Both the position numbers and the translations under genes were made by a program. This document shows positions 1 through 6,680 of a stretch of 8,633 nucleotides of DNA, piece after piece; the first letter of the stretch is position 1, and each line of letters opens with the position of its first letter. This DNA is from an uncultured Clostridia bacterium (lineage in GTDB: Bacteria; Bacillota; Clostridia; Oscillospirales; Acutalibacteraceae), in assembly GCA_958445555.1 (NCBI GenBank), contig CAUCSW010000020.1, positions 1 to 8,633 of the forward strand, in the 5' to 3' direction. The notes under the pieces are model-generated. The model saw only the letters and a program-made list of their open reading frames with translations, ran no database searches and was not told where the DNA came from.

Positions 1-1046
1 TAGAGCACCTTGTAGGTGAGATCGGAAAACTCACGGAAAAAGGCATAAAAATCACTCCCGACAATCTGAAGATAAGCGATAAGGCGATCATCTGTATGCC
101 CTATCACAAGGCTCAGGATATTATGGAAGAGGAGCGCCTTGCAGACAAAAAATTCGGCTCCACGCGCCGCGGAATCGCGCCTGTTTACGCTGACAAGTAT
201 ATGAAAAAGGGCATCCGTACCGAGGATCTTTTCCACCCCGAAGCCCTCGCCGAAAAGGTCCGAGATATTGTCGAATGGAAGAACATCACTTTCAAGGGAT
301 ACGGTCATACACCCATTGATGCGGAGGAAATGATCGCATGGCTCAAGAAGTACGGCGACATTGTAAAGCCGTATATCACCGATGTTTCGGAATATCTCTG
401 CAAGTCCGTAAAAGACGGCAAGAGGATCATGTTTGAGGCGCAGCTCGGTGCGCTCAGAGATATCGATTTCGGAATTTATCCTTACACCTCGTCATCGACA
501 ACGCTTGCGTCGTATGCACCCATAGGTGCAGGCATACCCGGCATTTCTCTTGACAACGCCATAGGTATTATGAAGGCATATTCCACCTGCGTCGGAGAGG
601 GACCGTTCACTGCCGAAATGTTCGGAGATGAGGCGGAAAAGCTCAGAGCGGCAGGCGGCGAATACGGTGCGGCGACGGGAAGGCCGCGCAGAGTAGGCCC
701 GTTTGACATTCCCGCATCAAAATACGGTGTTCGCGTTCAGGGCGCCGATACCATTGCCCTAACCAAGATGGATGTACTTGCGTATATGGACAAAATACCC
801 GTCTGCACCGCTTATGAGATAGACGGTATCAGAACCGATTCCTTCCCGACAGGTGAGAGACTTGAGCGCGCGAAGCCGATAGTTGAGTATCTTGAGGGCT
901 TCGGCGACATATCAAAATGCAGAAAGCCGGAGGAGCTCCCGAAGGCAGCAGTGGACTATATCAAGTTCATTGAAGAAAAGGTCGGCTGCAGGATACAGTA
1001 TGTATCTGTCGGCGCCGATCGCGACGAATACATCAAAATGTTTTAA
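1..1046 (+). CDS. purA: Adenylosuccinate synthetase, 3' part (N-terminus outside window)
   Basis: Catalyses GTP-dependent joining of IMP and aspartate to adenylosuccinate, the first committed step from IMP to AMP, in the cytosol. The frame is open from base 3 (first complete codon) to TAA at 1044-1046, giving 347 residues. The family is usually about 425-430 long, so roughly 80 residues, including the N-terminal GDEGKGK P-loop, lie upstream and cannot be checked. Recognisable blocks are GSTRRGIAPVYADK (from base 156), FEAQLGALRDIDFGIYPY (from 432), VGEGPF, the GEYGAATGRPRRVGPFD block (657-707), LTKMD (759-773) and a C-terminal VSVGADRDE. Several differ from the textbook enzyme: GIAPVY replaces GIGPAY and VGPFD replaces CGWFD. 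I read this as a divergent clostridial-type PurA. dapF follows 20 bases downstream on the same strand, so the two may be co-transcribed. Confidence 0.95.
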   Translation, partial: EHLVGEIGKLTEKGIKITPDNLKISDKAIICMPYHKAQDIMEEERLADKKFGSTRRGIAPVYADKYMKKGIRTEDLFHPEALAEKVRDIVEWKNITFKGYGHTPIDAEEMIAWLKKYGDIVKPYITDVSEYLCKSVKDGKRIMFEAQLGALRDIDFGIYPYTSSSTTLASYAPIGAGIPGISLDNAIGIMKAYSTCVGEGPFTAEMFGDEAEKLRAAGGEYGAATGRPRRVGPFDIPASKYGVRVQGADTIALTKMDVLAYMDKIPVCTAYEIDGIRTDSFPTGERLERAKPIVEYLEGFGDISKCRKPEELPKAAVDYIKFIEEKVGCRIQYVSVGADRDEYIKMF

Positions 1047-1051
1047 CCGCT

Positions 1052-1067
1052 AAAAAAAAAAAAAAAA
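1052..1067 (+). repeat. Run of 16 A's ending in the dapF start codon
   Basis: The run fills the space between the purA stop and the dapF ATG; its last A is the first base of that ATG. It sits where a Shine-Dalgarno site and the usual first codons of dapF would be expected. Possible explanations are a sequencing or assembly homopolymer error, slippage-driven expansion, or an A-rich unstructured translation start. The sequence alone does not decide between them. Confidence 0.85.
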
Positions 1068-1843
1068 TGCAGGGTCTCGGAAACGATTACCTTTATGTTG
1101 CATCGGATCACATTCCCGATAACGCCGCCGAGCTCTCGGTAAAGCTCTCCGACCGTCATTTCGGTGCAGGTTCGGACGGGATGATATGGATACTCCCCTC
1201 TTCGGTCGCCGATTTCAAAATGAGGATCTTCAACGCCGACGGAAGTGAAGCGGAAATGTGCGGAAACGGCATCAGATGTGTGGGAAAATATGTTTTTGAA
1301 AATGGATTGACCGACTCTTCCGAACTGCTTATCGAGACACTTTCGGGAATCCGAAAGCTGCGGTTATCCGTTGATGACGGCAAGGTTCGGGAAGTGTCGG
1401 TCGATATGGGGACTCCGATCGTCGGTGCGCCGATCATTCTCAGTGCGAGCGGAGACGATTACCGCCTTATACCGGTATCGGTGGGAAATCCCCATGCGGT
1501 CAGCTTTTGTGAAAATGCCGAAGCCGTACCCATCACAAAAACGGGGCCCGTGATCGAAAGATCGGAGTTGTTTCCCGGCGGAGTGAACGCCGAATTTGTA
1601 ACTCTTCTCGGCAAAAACAGATTGCGCATGCGCGTTTGGGAAAGTGGCAGCGGGGTCACTCTCGCCTGCGGAACAGGCGCGGTGGCATCTGCGGCGGCAG
1701 CGGTATCGCTCGGAATGTGCGATCCCGACGCAGACATAACCGTTGAGCTCGACGGTGGGACACTCAGGGTGAGGATAACCGAAAACGGGGCAATAATGAC
1801 AGGCCCCGCAGAGTTTGTATACGAAGGAGATGTGTCTGTATAA
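1067..1843 (+). CDS. dapF: Diaminopimelate epimerase, N-terminus slightly short
   Basis: Interconverts LL- and meso-diaminopimelate, the penultimate step to lysine and the source of meso-DAP for peptidoglycan. It is a cofactor-independent cytosolic enzyme that uses two cysteines. Both catalytic blocks are intact: EMCGNGIRC with Cys65 and LACGTGAVA with Cys201. Also present are FGAGSDG (33-38 area), FNADGSEAEMCGNG and the VGNPHAV block (139-145). The length is 258 residues, against about 270-280 for the family. Relatives normally begin about five residues earlier, before the MxGLGNDY block that here forms the very start. No upstream in-frame ATG, GTG or TTG appears near; the preceding codons are five AAA, then GCT and ACC. 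There is no Shine-Dalgarno site, so expression may depend on coupling to purA, whose stop lies 20 bases upstream. The stop TAA shares its last A with the dapL start (TAATG). Confidence 0.93.
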   Translation: MQGLGNDYLYVASDHIPDNAAELSVKLSDRHFGAGSDGMIWILPSSVADFKMRIFNADGSEAEMCGNGIRCVGKYVFENGLTDSSELLIETLSGIRKLRLSVDDGKVREVSVDMGTPIVGAPIILSASGDDYRLIPVSVGNPHAVSFCENAEAVPITKTGPVIERSELFPGGVNAEFVTLLGKNRLRMRVWESGSGVTLACGTGAVASAAAAVSLGMCDPDADITVELDGGTLRVRITENGAIMTGPAEFVYEGDVSV

Positions 1844-2478
1844 TGAAGATCAACAATAATTATTCAAGGCTCAAGGATTCGTATCTTTTCTATAACATTG
1901 CAGAAAGAACAAAAGCATACCATGCCGAAAATCCCGACAAAAAGCTTTTACGGCTCGGGATAGGCGATGTTACACTTCCGTTGTGCGATGCGGTCATTAC
2001 CGCGCTCCACAAAGCGGTCGATGATCAGGCACATAAGGAGACCTTCCACGGCTATATGCCCGAGTGCGGCTCCGCCTTCTTAAAAAGTGCGGTTGCGGGT
2101 CACTACAGAGAGCGCGGAATTGATTTTTCGGATGATGAGATATTCATCACCTGCGGCGCGGGAGATGATCTCGGAAACATACTGTCGCTCTTTGATACCG
2201 ACAGTACTGCTCTCGTGATAGAGCCGGCTTATCCCGCATATGTCGATTCAAACACCATTTCGGGGCATCATATAATACATCTCGACACCGATTGGACCGA
2301 GGGCTTTACCCCACTCCCCGACCGATCGGTTAAGGCTGACATTATATACATCTGCTCCCCTTCGAATCCGACGGGAGCCGTTTTCTCAAAGGAAAACCTC
2401 AAGGCGTGGGTCGACTATGCAAACGATATCAATGCCGTGATCATATTCGATGCGGCATACGAGGCATTTACGATATAG
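1843..2478 (+). pseudogene. dapL: LL-diaminopimelate aminotransferase, N-terminal fragment (frameshifted)
   Basis: DapL is a PLP-dependent class I/II aminotransferase that converts tetrahydrodipicolinate to LL-DAP in one step, using glutamate as amino donor. This fragment carries the N-terminal half: LRLGIGDVT (37-44), FHGYMPECG (68-76), the EPAYPAYVDSN block (127-137), SPSNPTG (172-178) and the IFDAAYEAF block (201-209). It is preceded by AAGGAGA (1824-1830), 12 bases before the ATG, and overlaps the dapF stop by one base. The protein reads normally up to Phe209, then adds Thr-Ile and stops at TAG 2476-2478. The catalytic lysine lies in the following fragment in another frame. This fragment alone therefore cannot be an active aminotransferase. 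Family assignment is very secure; whether the break is biological or a sequence error is not known. Confidence 0.9.
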
Positions 2479-3008
2479 AAGGAAGCCGAACCTGTGCCAT
2501 TGAAATATGTTCGCTTTCAAAAACCGCAGGCTTCACGGGCACGCGCTGCGGATATACGGTCGTTCCGTTCGATCTCGTGCGGGACGGTGCAAAGCTCAAC
2601 GATATGTGGGTAAGAGACAGAACAACAAAAAGCAACGGTGTATCCTACATCATTCAGCGCGGCGCCGAAGCGGTATTTACTCCCGAAGGGCAGCGCGAGA
2701 TAAGAAAAAACATCGATCTGTACAAAAGCAACGCCCGCACGCTTACAAAGGCGCTGGACAAATGCGGTCTTTGGTACTGCGGCGGCAAGAATTCACCGTA
2801 TATCTGGTTTAAGTGTCCCGACGGTATGGGGAGCTGGGAGGCATTCGATCTGCTTTTGAACGAGGCACAGGTGGTGACAACGCCGGGTGCCGGGTTCGGC
2901 AAGTGCGGCGAAGGGTATTTAAGACTTTCTGCCTTCGGCGACACCGAAACGGCGAAAGAAGCCGCCGACAGAATTGTCAGAGTCTTCGGAAAACAGAATA
3001 AGGAATAA
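2466..3008 (+). pseudogene. dapL: LL-diaminopimelate aminotransferase, C-terminal fragment (frame -1)
   Basis: This continues the preceding fragment in a different frame: 180 residues from IYDIEG to TAA 3006-3008. It carries the PLP-lysine motif SLSKTAGFTGTRCGY, the TKSNGVS block, YIWFKCPDG and a C-terminal GEGYLRLSAFGD typical of the family. In DapL proteins I know, about nine residues separate the DAAYEAF block from IYxIEGA. Here those residues are gone, and the codons for Phe209 and for Ile-Tyr overlap at ATTT (2466-2469). A loss of 4+27 = 31 bases would explain both the missing loop and the frame change. The frame can be read back to a GTG at 2406, but those residues are a shadow of the first fragment and no Shine-Dalgarno site supports a start there. 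No other damage is visible over 180 codons, so the lesion is recent or artefactual. Confidence 0.9.
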
Positions 3009-3033
3009 GCGCAGGCAAGACCCGTCTTCGCTG

Positions 3034-3049
3034 CGCTCGGACGCTCGGA
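3034..3049. repeat. 8-bp tandem direct repeat
   Basis: CGCTCGGA occurs twice without a gap, eight bases upstream of the strong terminator hairpin. It is short and of unknown role, but it belongs to the repeat-rich spacer. Confidence 0.55.
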
Positions 3050-3056
3050 TATGACA

Positions 3057-3105
3057 GTATGCAGCCCCTCCGCACTTTGTGCGGAGGGGCTGCATACCTA
3101 TTTTT
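3057..3105 (+). terminator. Strong hairpin terminator after dapL
   Basis: A perfect 18-bp stem (3057-3074 with 3080-3097) closes a CTTTG loop (3075-3079). Two bases later comes a short T-rich tail ending in five T's (3101-3105). The position, 49 bases after the dapL stop, fits the end of the purA-dapF-dapL unit. No T-run flanks the hairpin on the other strand, so it should act on + strand transcription. The stem is unusually long for a simple terminator. Confidence 0.8.
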
Positions 3106-3133
3106 GACCGCTTCGGCGGTCATCCGTTTTTTT
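3105..3133 (+). terminator. Second hairpin with TTCG loop and T-run
   Basis: TGACCGC (3105-3111) pairs perfectly with GCGGTCA (3116-3122) around a TTCG tetraloop. Seven T's follow at 3127-3133, after four intervening bases (TCCG). The layout is that of a backup intrinsic terminator in tandem with the one just upstream. The gap between stem and T-run makes it less certain. Confidence 0.6.
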
Positions 3134-3167
3134 GTGGGTGCAGATGGTACGGATGCGGCAGCGCCGC

Positions 3168-3184
3168 CCACGCCGAAGGCGTGG
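3168..3184. repeat. Perfect inverted repeat, 7-bp stem
   Basis: CCACGCC and GGCGTGG flank a three-base GAA loop. No T-run follows, so it is not a terminator by itself. It is one of four perfect hairpins packed into this spacer. Confidence 0.6.
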
Positions 3185-3273
3185 TAAACGGGCATCAGCG
3201 CACTTCCGTTTTCCGAAGGCTCTGTTCTTTTGATGAGTCAAACATCCTTTTACCAAACTCCGCCGCCCGTTTT

Positions 3274-3296
3274 GCGCCCTTTCGGAGAAAGGGCGC
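3274..3296. repeat. Perfect inverted repeat, 10-bp stem
   Basis: GCGCCCTTTC (3274-3283) and GAAAGGGCGC (3287-3296) are exact complements around GGA. There is no T-run on either side. It may be part of a dispersed palindromic element or an RNA structure; the role is unknown. Confidence 0.65.
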
Positions 3297-3401
3297 GCGG
3301 CGCTGCCTTCGGTCCGGCTGCTGCCTTAAACCGTCGAATTATCCCACCCCGCTGCCGTCGGTCGTTATTTCTATTTGTCGCCCATCAAAATCATGTCCCT
3401 C

Positions 3402-3430
3402 TTGACCTTCGCAGCCGCTGATGATAGAAT
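3402..3430 (+). promoter_or_regulatory. Predicted sigma-A-type promoter of the deo operon
   Basis: TTGACC (3402-3407, five of six consensus bases) and TAGAAT (3425-3430, five of six) are separated by exactly 17 bases. A TGA immediately before the -10 box gives an extended -10 element. Transcription would start near 3437, leaving a leader of about 47 bases before the deoC ATG. I see no clear operator in it. Confidence 0.7.
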
Positions 3431-3466
3431 CAAATCAGAGACATCGGTAAATTGCCTAAAACAATC

Positions 3467-3476
3467 AGGAAAGGAA
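3467..3476 (+). promoter_or_regulatory. Ribosome binding site of deoC
   Basis: AGGAAAGGAA lies seven bases before the ATG at 3484. It supports that start over an out-of-frame ATG at 3476. Confidence 0.7.
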
Positions 3477-3483
3477 TGTCGTT

Positions 3484-4143
3484 ATGGATATAAAAAAGAT
3501 CCTCTCCATGGTAGATCACACATTGCTTGCACAGACTGCGACCGTAGAAGATATTGAAGCCGTCTGCGATGACGGAATCAGATACAAGACCGCGTCTGTC
3601 TGTATTCCGCCTTCTTTTGTGAAGCACGCCTCGGACTATGTTGCGGGCAGACTCAAGATCTGTACTGTGATCGGTTTTCCGAACGGATACTCGACGACCT
3701 CATCAAAATGCTTTGAAGCGGCAGATGCAGTGAGGTCCGGTGCAGATGAAATAGACATGGTAATAAACATTGGTTATGTCAAAGAAGGCAAATACAAAGA
3801 GACGGAAGACGAGATTCGTGAGGTAAAGAAGGCGTGCGACGGCAGGCTATTAAAGGTCATCATTGAAACCTGTCTGCTCACGACGGAAGAAAAGATCGCC
3901 ATGTGCAAAGTCGTGTCCGATTCCGGTGCGGATTATATCAAGACCTCAACCGGGTTTTCGACAGGCGGCGCCACGGTTGCCGATATAGAGCTTTTCAAAA
4001 AGCACTGCGCTCCTCACTTAAAGATCAAGGCTGCAGGCGGTATATCCTCGATAGAGGATGCCGAAAAAATGATAACAGCCGGCGCAGATCGCTTGGGAAC
4101 GAGCAGGATAGTAAAGATAGTAAAAGCGGAAAACCTTTTATAA
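3484..4143 (+). CDS. deoC: Deoxyribose-phosphate aldolase
   Basis: Class I aldolase that cleaves 2-deoxyribose-5-phosphate to glyceraldehyde-3-phosphate and acetaldehyde, the last step of deoxynucleoside breakdown, in the cytosol. The 219-residue product is of normal length for the short bacterial form and is a single TIM-barrel domain. It begins with the typical MVDHTLL segment (9-15). It carries [10 protein letters not shown] with Asp91, the Schiff-base lysine Lys153 in YIKTSTGF, and the second active-site lysine Lys182 in KIKAAGGI. It is the first gene of the operon, with its own promoter and ribosome binding site. deoD begins 24 bases after its stop. Nothing in the sequence looks damaged or foreign. 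Confidence 0.97.
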   Translation: MDIKKILSMVDHTLLAQTATVEDIEAVCDDGIRYKTASVCIPPSFVKHASDYVAGRLKICTVIGFPNGYSTTSSKCFEAADAVRSGADEIDMVINIGYVKEGKYKETEDEIREVKKACDGRLLKVIIETCLLTTEEKIAMCKVVSDSGADYIKTSTGFSTGGATVADIELFKKHCAPHLKIKAAGGISSIEDAEKMITAGADRLGTSRIVKIVKAENLL

Positions 4144-4151
4144 ACATAAGA

Positions 4152-4158
4152 AAGGAAG
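4152..4158 (+). promoter_or_regulatory. Ribosome binding site deciding the deoD start
   Basis: Two in-frame ATGs exist, at 4159 and 4168. The AAGGAAG here touches the first, too close for efficient use. Its AGGA core is 11 bases from the second, which also matches the family N-terminus (MSxxPTPHN). I therefore chose 4168. Confidence 0.6.
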
Positions 4159-4167
4159 ATGCAGAAA

Positions 4168-4920
4168 ATGTCACAGCTTTATCCGACCCCTCACAACTCA
4201 GCCTCCAGAGAGGACATTGCAAAGACCGTCCTTATGCCAGGTGACCCGTTAAGAGCAAAGTATATTGCCGAAAACTTTCTGACCGATGCGGTACTCGTTA
4301 ACAATGTCAGAGGAATACAAGGCTACACGGGAAAATACAACGGCACCAAAGTAACCGTCATGGCAAGCGGTATGGGAATACCGTCTATAGGTATATACTC
4401 ATATGAGCTTTTTAACTTCTATGATGTTGATAACATAATGCGGATCGGCTCGGCGGGTGCGATCTCATCGAAGATAAAGATACGCGATATAGTTATGGGT
4501 ATCGGTGCCTGCACAAACTCGAATTTTGCATCTCAATATCACCTACCCGGCACATTCGCACCTGTATGCAGCTATAAAATGCTTCGCCTGTGCACCGCGA
4601 TCGCAGATGAGATGAAGGTCAGATACCATGTGGGCAATCTGTTGTCATCCGACACATTCTACAACGACGAAGAGAATCTGCCCGACGGACTCAAAAGCAC
4701 TGCATCATGGCAAAAAATGGGCGTTACGGCAATTGAAATGGAAGCAGCGGGTCTTTATATGAATGCCGCCCGTGCGGGCAAAAACGCTCTCGCAATATGT
4801 ACGATATCGGATCACATACTTACAGGTGAACAAACGACCGCAGAAGAGCGCCAGAACTCATTCACCGAAATGATGGAATTGGCACTGAAGACCGCGGTTG
4901 CCCTTGATAAGGAGAATTGA
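4168..4920 (+). CDS. deoD: Purine nucleoside phosphorylase, DeoD type
   Basis: Hexameric low-specificity PNP that splits purine ribo- and deoxyribonucleosides with phosphate into free base and (deoxy)ribose-1-phosphate. From the chosen ATG it has 250 residues, slightly over the E. coli enzyme (about 239). The start at 4159 would add three. Typical blocks in order are PTPHNSA, VLMPGDPLRAKYIAE (phosphate binding), NNVRG, GMGIPSIGIYSYEL, RIGSAGA, VGNLLSSDTFY, the ribose-binding EMEAAGLY and SDHILTGEQTT with the catalytic Asp, followed by AEERQ with the partner Arg. This DeoD pattern separates it from the trimeric PunA type. It sits between deoC and deoB, whose start is five bases past its stop. 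A Shine-Dalgarno site for deoB lies inside its last codons, which suggests translational coupling. Confidence 0.96.
   Translation: MSQLYPTPHNSASREDIAKTVLMPGDPLRAKYIAENFLTDAVLVNNVRGIQGYTGKYNGTKVTVMASGMGIPSIGIYSYELFNFYDVDNIMRIGSAGAISSKIKIRDIVMGIGACTNSNFASQYHLPGTFAPVCSYKMLRLCTAIADEMKVRYHVGNLLSSDTFYNDEENLPDGLKSTASWQKMGVTAIEMEAAGLYMNAARAGKNALAICTISDHILTGEQTTAEERQNSFTEMMELALKTAVALDKEN
4909..4914 (+). promoter_or_regulatory. Ribosome binding site deciding the deoB start
   Basis: AAGGAG lies only two bases from an in-frame TTG at 4917 but 11 from the ATG at 4926. The ATG gives MKRVFLIVLD, the normal family N-terminus, so it is preferred. Confidence 0.65.
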
Positions 4921-4925
4921 CGGGT

Positions 4926-6083
4926 ATGAAACGGGTATTTCTTATTGTTCTTGATTCATGCGGAGCGGGAGAGCTGCCCGACGCCGACCGTTTCGGCGAC
5001 AGAGGTGCCGACACCTTAAGAAGGATATCCCATTCAGATAAGTTCAAGGATGATAATATGCTCAAAATGGGTCTCGGCAACATAGACGGACTCGATTATC
5101 TCGGAAAGGTCGAACACCCGCTGGCGGCATACGGGAAGCTCGCGGAGCGTTCGGCGGGAAAAGATACCACTATAGGTCACTGGGAAATAGCGGGGATAGT
5201 GTCCCCTTCTCCGCTGCCGACCTACCCTGACGGTTTTCCTGATAGCATAATAAGGGCGTTTTCCGATCTTACGGGACGCGGCGTGCTCTGCAATAAACCC
5301 TATTCGGGCACCGAAGTCATCAAGGACTACGGCGAAGAGCATATCCGCACGGGCAAACTGATCGTTTACACCTCGGCGGACAGTGTATTCCAGATCGCCG
5401 CGCACGAGGACATCGTCCCCGTCGAAGAACTTTATGAATACTGCCGCATAGCACGCCGTATTCTGTGCGGAGAAAATGCGGTAGGCAGGGTCATCGCCAG
5501 ACCGTTTACGGGAAGCTATCCCTTTACCCGCACCGCAAACAGGCATGATTTTTCGCTTGAACCGCCTCATGGTACCCTGCTCGATAACATATCGGCAGCA
5601 GGCAAAACGGTTTATGCAGTGGGAAAGATATATGATATATTTGCGGGTAAAGGCATAACGGAGCATGTATTCACACACTCCAACGCCGAAGGGATACAAC
5701 GGACGATCGAAGCGCTCGATAAGGACTTTGAAGGACTTTGCTTTGTCAACCTTGTCGACTTTGATATGCTCTACGGCCACAGGCAGGATGTTGACGGCTA
5801 TGCAAACGCTTTTGCGGAATTTGATGCAAAATTGCCCGATATCACCGACAGGATGAGGGATGACGATATTCTTATCGTCACTGCCGATCACGGCTGCGAT
5901 CCGGGCGACGACAGCACAGATCATACCAGAGAATATATTCCGCTGATAGTATACGGCAAAAATGTGACCCCCTGCAACCTCGGTATCCGCAGCTGCTTTG
6001 CAGACATTGCCGCAACGGTTGCCGAATACCTCGGCGCAGCTGCCCCCGCCGCGGGTAAAAGCTTTCTGGAGGATATCATATGA
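4926..6083 (+). CDS. deoB: Phosphopentomutase
   Basis: Interconverts (deoxy)ribose-1-phosphate and 5-phosphate, linking DeoD to DeoC. It belongs to the alkaline-phosphatase superfamily and uses two Mn ions. The length, 385 residues, matches the bacterial family (about 390-400). All expected active-site elements are visible: Asp10 in VLDSCGAGELPDA, the phospho-threonine Thr81 in KDTTIGHWEIAG, Asp152 in YTSADSVFQIA, Asp280 and His285 in the DFDMLYGHR segment, Asp321-His322 in TADHGCDP, and His333 in STDHTREY. The cap domain occupies roughly residues 95-215. An earlier TTG start would add three residues and overlap deoD, but it is too close to the ribosome binding site. The stop overlaps the cdd start (ATGA, 6080-6083), the usual sign of coupling. 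Confidence 0.97.
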   Translation: MKRVFLIVLDSCGAGELPDADRFGDRGADTLRRISHSDKFKDDNMLKMGLGNIDGLDYLGKVEHPLAAYGKLAERSAGKDTTIGHWEIAGIVSPSPLPTYPDGFPDSIIRAFSDLTGRGVLCNKPYSGTEVIKDYGEEHIRTGKLIVYTSADSVFQIAAHEDIVPVEELYEYCRIARRILCGENAVGRVIARPFTGSYPFTRTANRHDFSLEPPHGTLLDNISAAGKTVYAVGKIYDIFAGKGITEHVFTHSNAEGIQRTIEALDKDFEGLCFVNLVDFDMLYGHRQDVDGYANAFAEFDAKLPDITDRMRDDDILIVTADHGCDPGDDSTDHTREYIPLIVYGKNVTPCNLGIRSCFADIAATVAEYLGAAAPAAGKSFLEDII

Positions 6084-6487
6084 CCGATAAAGCACTGTGC
6101 GAGCTTGCAATAAAGGCAATGGAAAATGCATATGTTCCCTACTCGGGGTACAAAGTCGGCGCTGCGCTGCTCTGCTCGGACGGTACCGTCTTCACGGGCT
6201 GCAACATCGAAAACGCCTCGTTTTCGCCTACAATATGCGCAGAGCGTGTAGCCTTCTCAAAAGCAGTAAGCGAAAACAAGCGGGGATTTAACGCGATCGC
6301 GGTCTGCGGCGGGAAGGACGGTCATCTGACCGCAGACATTTTTCCTCCCTGCGGCGTCTGCCGTCAAGTGATGAGAGAATTCTGCAGTGACGATTTTCGC
6401 GTACTTCTTATATATTCCGACGGCTTCAAGGAGTACCGACTTGATGAACTGCTGCCCGTAAGCTTTTCTCCGTCGCGCCTGTCATAG
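6080..6487 (+). CDS. cdd: Cytidine deaminase
   Basis: Zinc hydrolase that deaminates cytidine and deoxycytidine to uridine and deoxyuridine, feeding pyrimidine nucleosides into salvage. It is 135 residues long, typical of the short homotetrameric form. Motifs in order are the substrate-binding YVPYSGYKVGAAL segment and NIEN (42-45), TICAE with zinc ligand Cys53 and catalytic Glu55, and PPCGVCRQ with zinc ligands Cys91 and Cys94. The C-terminus, LLPVSFSPSRLS, is a slightly altered form of the usual LLPxxFGPxxL ending. GGAGG at 6068-6072 lies seven bases before the ATG. It is the last gene of the deo unit. No convincing intrinsic terminator follows, so some read-through toward the lipoprotein gene is possible. 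Confidence 0.96.
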   Translation: MTDKALCELAIKAMENAYVPYSGYKVGAALLCSDGTVFTGCNIENASFSPTICAERVAFSKAVSENKRGFNAIAVCGGKDGHLTADIFPPCGVCRQVMREFCSDDFRVLLIYSDGFKEYRLDELLPVSFSPSRLS

Positions 6488-6604
6488 CCTACAAAATGCG
6501 GACGGGTGTCGGCAATCAATGCTTTTTTGTCGCCGCAGCGGGCACTTTTAAGTTTTAATATTTAATAATATAGTTATTTTTACCTATTTATTGCCAAAAA
6601 ACAG

Positions 6605-6633
6605 TTGAAATGTTGATGAAAATGTGATATTTT
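6605..6633 (+). promoter_or_regulatory. Predicted promoter of the BMP lipoprotein gene
   Basis: TTGAAA (6605-6610) and TATTTT (6628-6633) are 17 bases apart, with a TGA extended -10 just before the second box. An AT-rich stretch (about 6550-6600) lies upstream and could act as an UP element. The -10 box is weak (four of six), and an alternative TTGATG/CATATA pair overlaps it. The predicted start is near 6640. Confidence 0.5.
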
Positions 6634-6644
6634 ACATATAGGTG

Positions 6645-6661
6645 ATCAATCGATCATCAAT
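6645..6661. promoter_or_regulatory. Possible operator: two ATCAAT direct repeats
   Basis: ATCAAT occurs at 6645-6650 and 6656-6661, 11 bases apart or about one helical turn. The pair lies between the predicted transcription start and the ribosome binding site of the lipoprotein gene. The placement suits a repressor site, but no regulator is known from this window. Confidence 0.3.
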
Positions 6662-6680
6662 TTAAGGAGGATGCGTATAC

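Larger units (their letters stand above)
3009..3483. other. Hairpin-rich spacer between dapL and deoC, no supported gene
   Basis: This stretch of about 475 bases separates two operons. It holds four perfect hairpins, an 8-bp tandem repeat (CGCTCGGA twice, 3034-3049) and, at its right end, a promoter and ribosome binding site for deoC. Open frames exist on both strands, the longest about 108 codons at 3079-3405. They read through the hairpins, are rich in Arg, Cys and Ser, lack ribosome binding sites and match no family I know. The density of inverted repeats suggests a degenerate intergenic repeat element next to the terminators, but I cannot show copies elsewhere. Confidence 0.6.

Noticed and set aside
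2461..2478. Programmed ribosomal frameshift joining the two dapL halves
   Set aside because: No slippery heptamer is present at the junction, and about nine conserved residues would still be missing, which points to a deletion.
3079..3405. 108-codon + strand open frame in the dapL-deoC spacer
   Set aside because: It starts inside the terminator hairpin, crosses three more hairpins, has no ribosome binding site and shows no family motif.
5034..6131. 365-codon open frame on the - strand opposite deoB
   Set aside because: deoB on the + strand has all its catalytic residues. The antisense product is Cys/Arg-rich with no recognisable family and is a by-product of codon use.
6488..6545. Terminator after cdd (GCAATCAATGC followed by T6)
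   Set aside because: The stem is only about three pairs; larger pairings need bulges. Not convincing.
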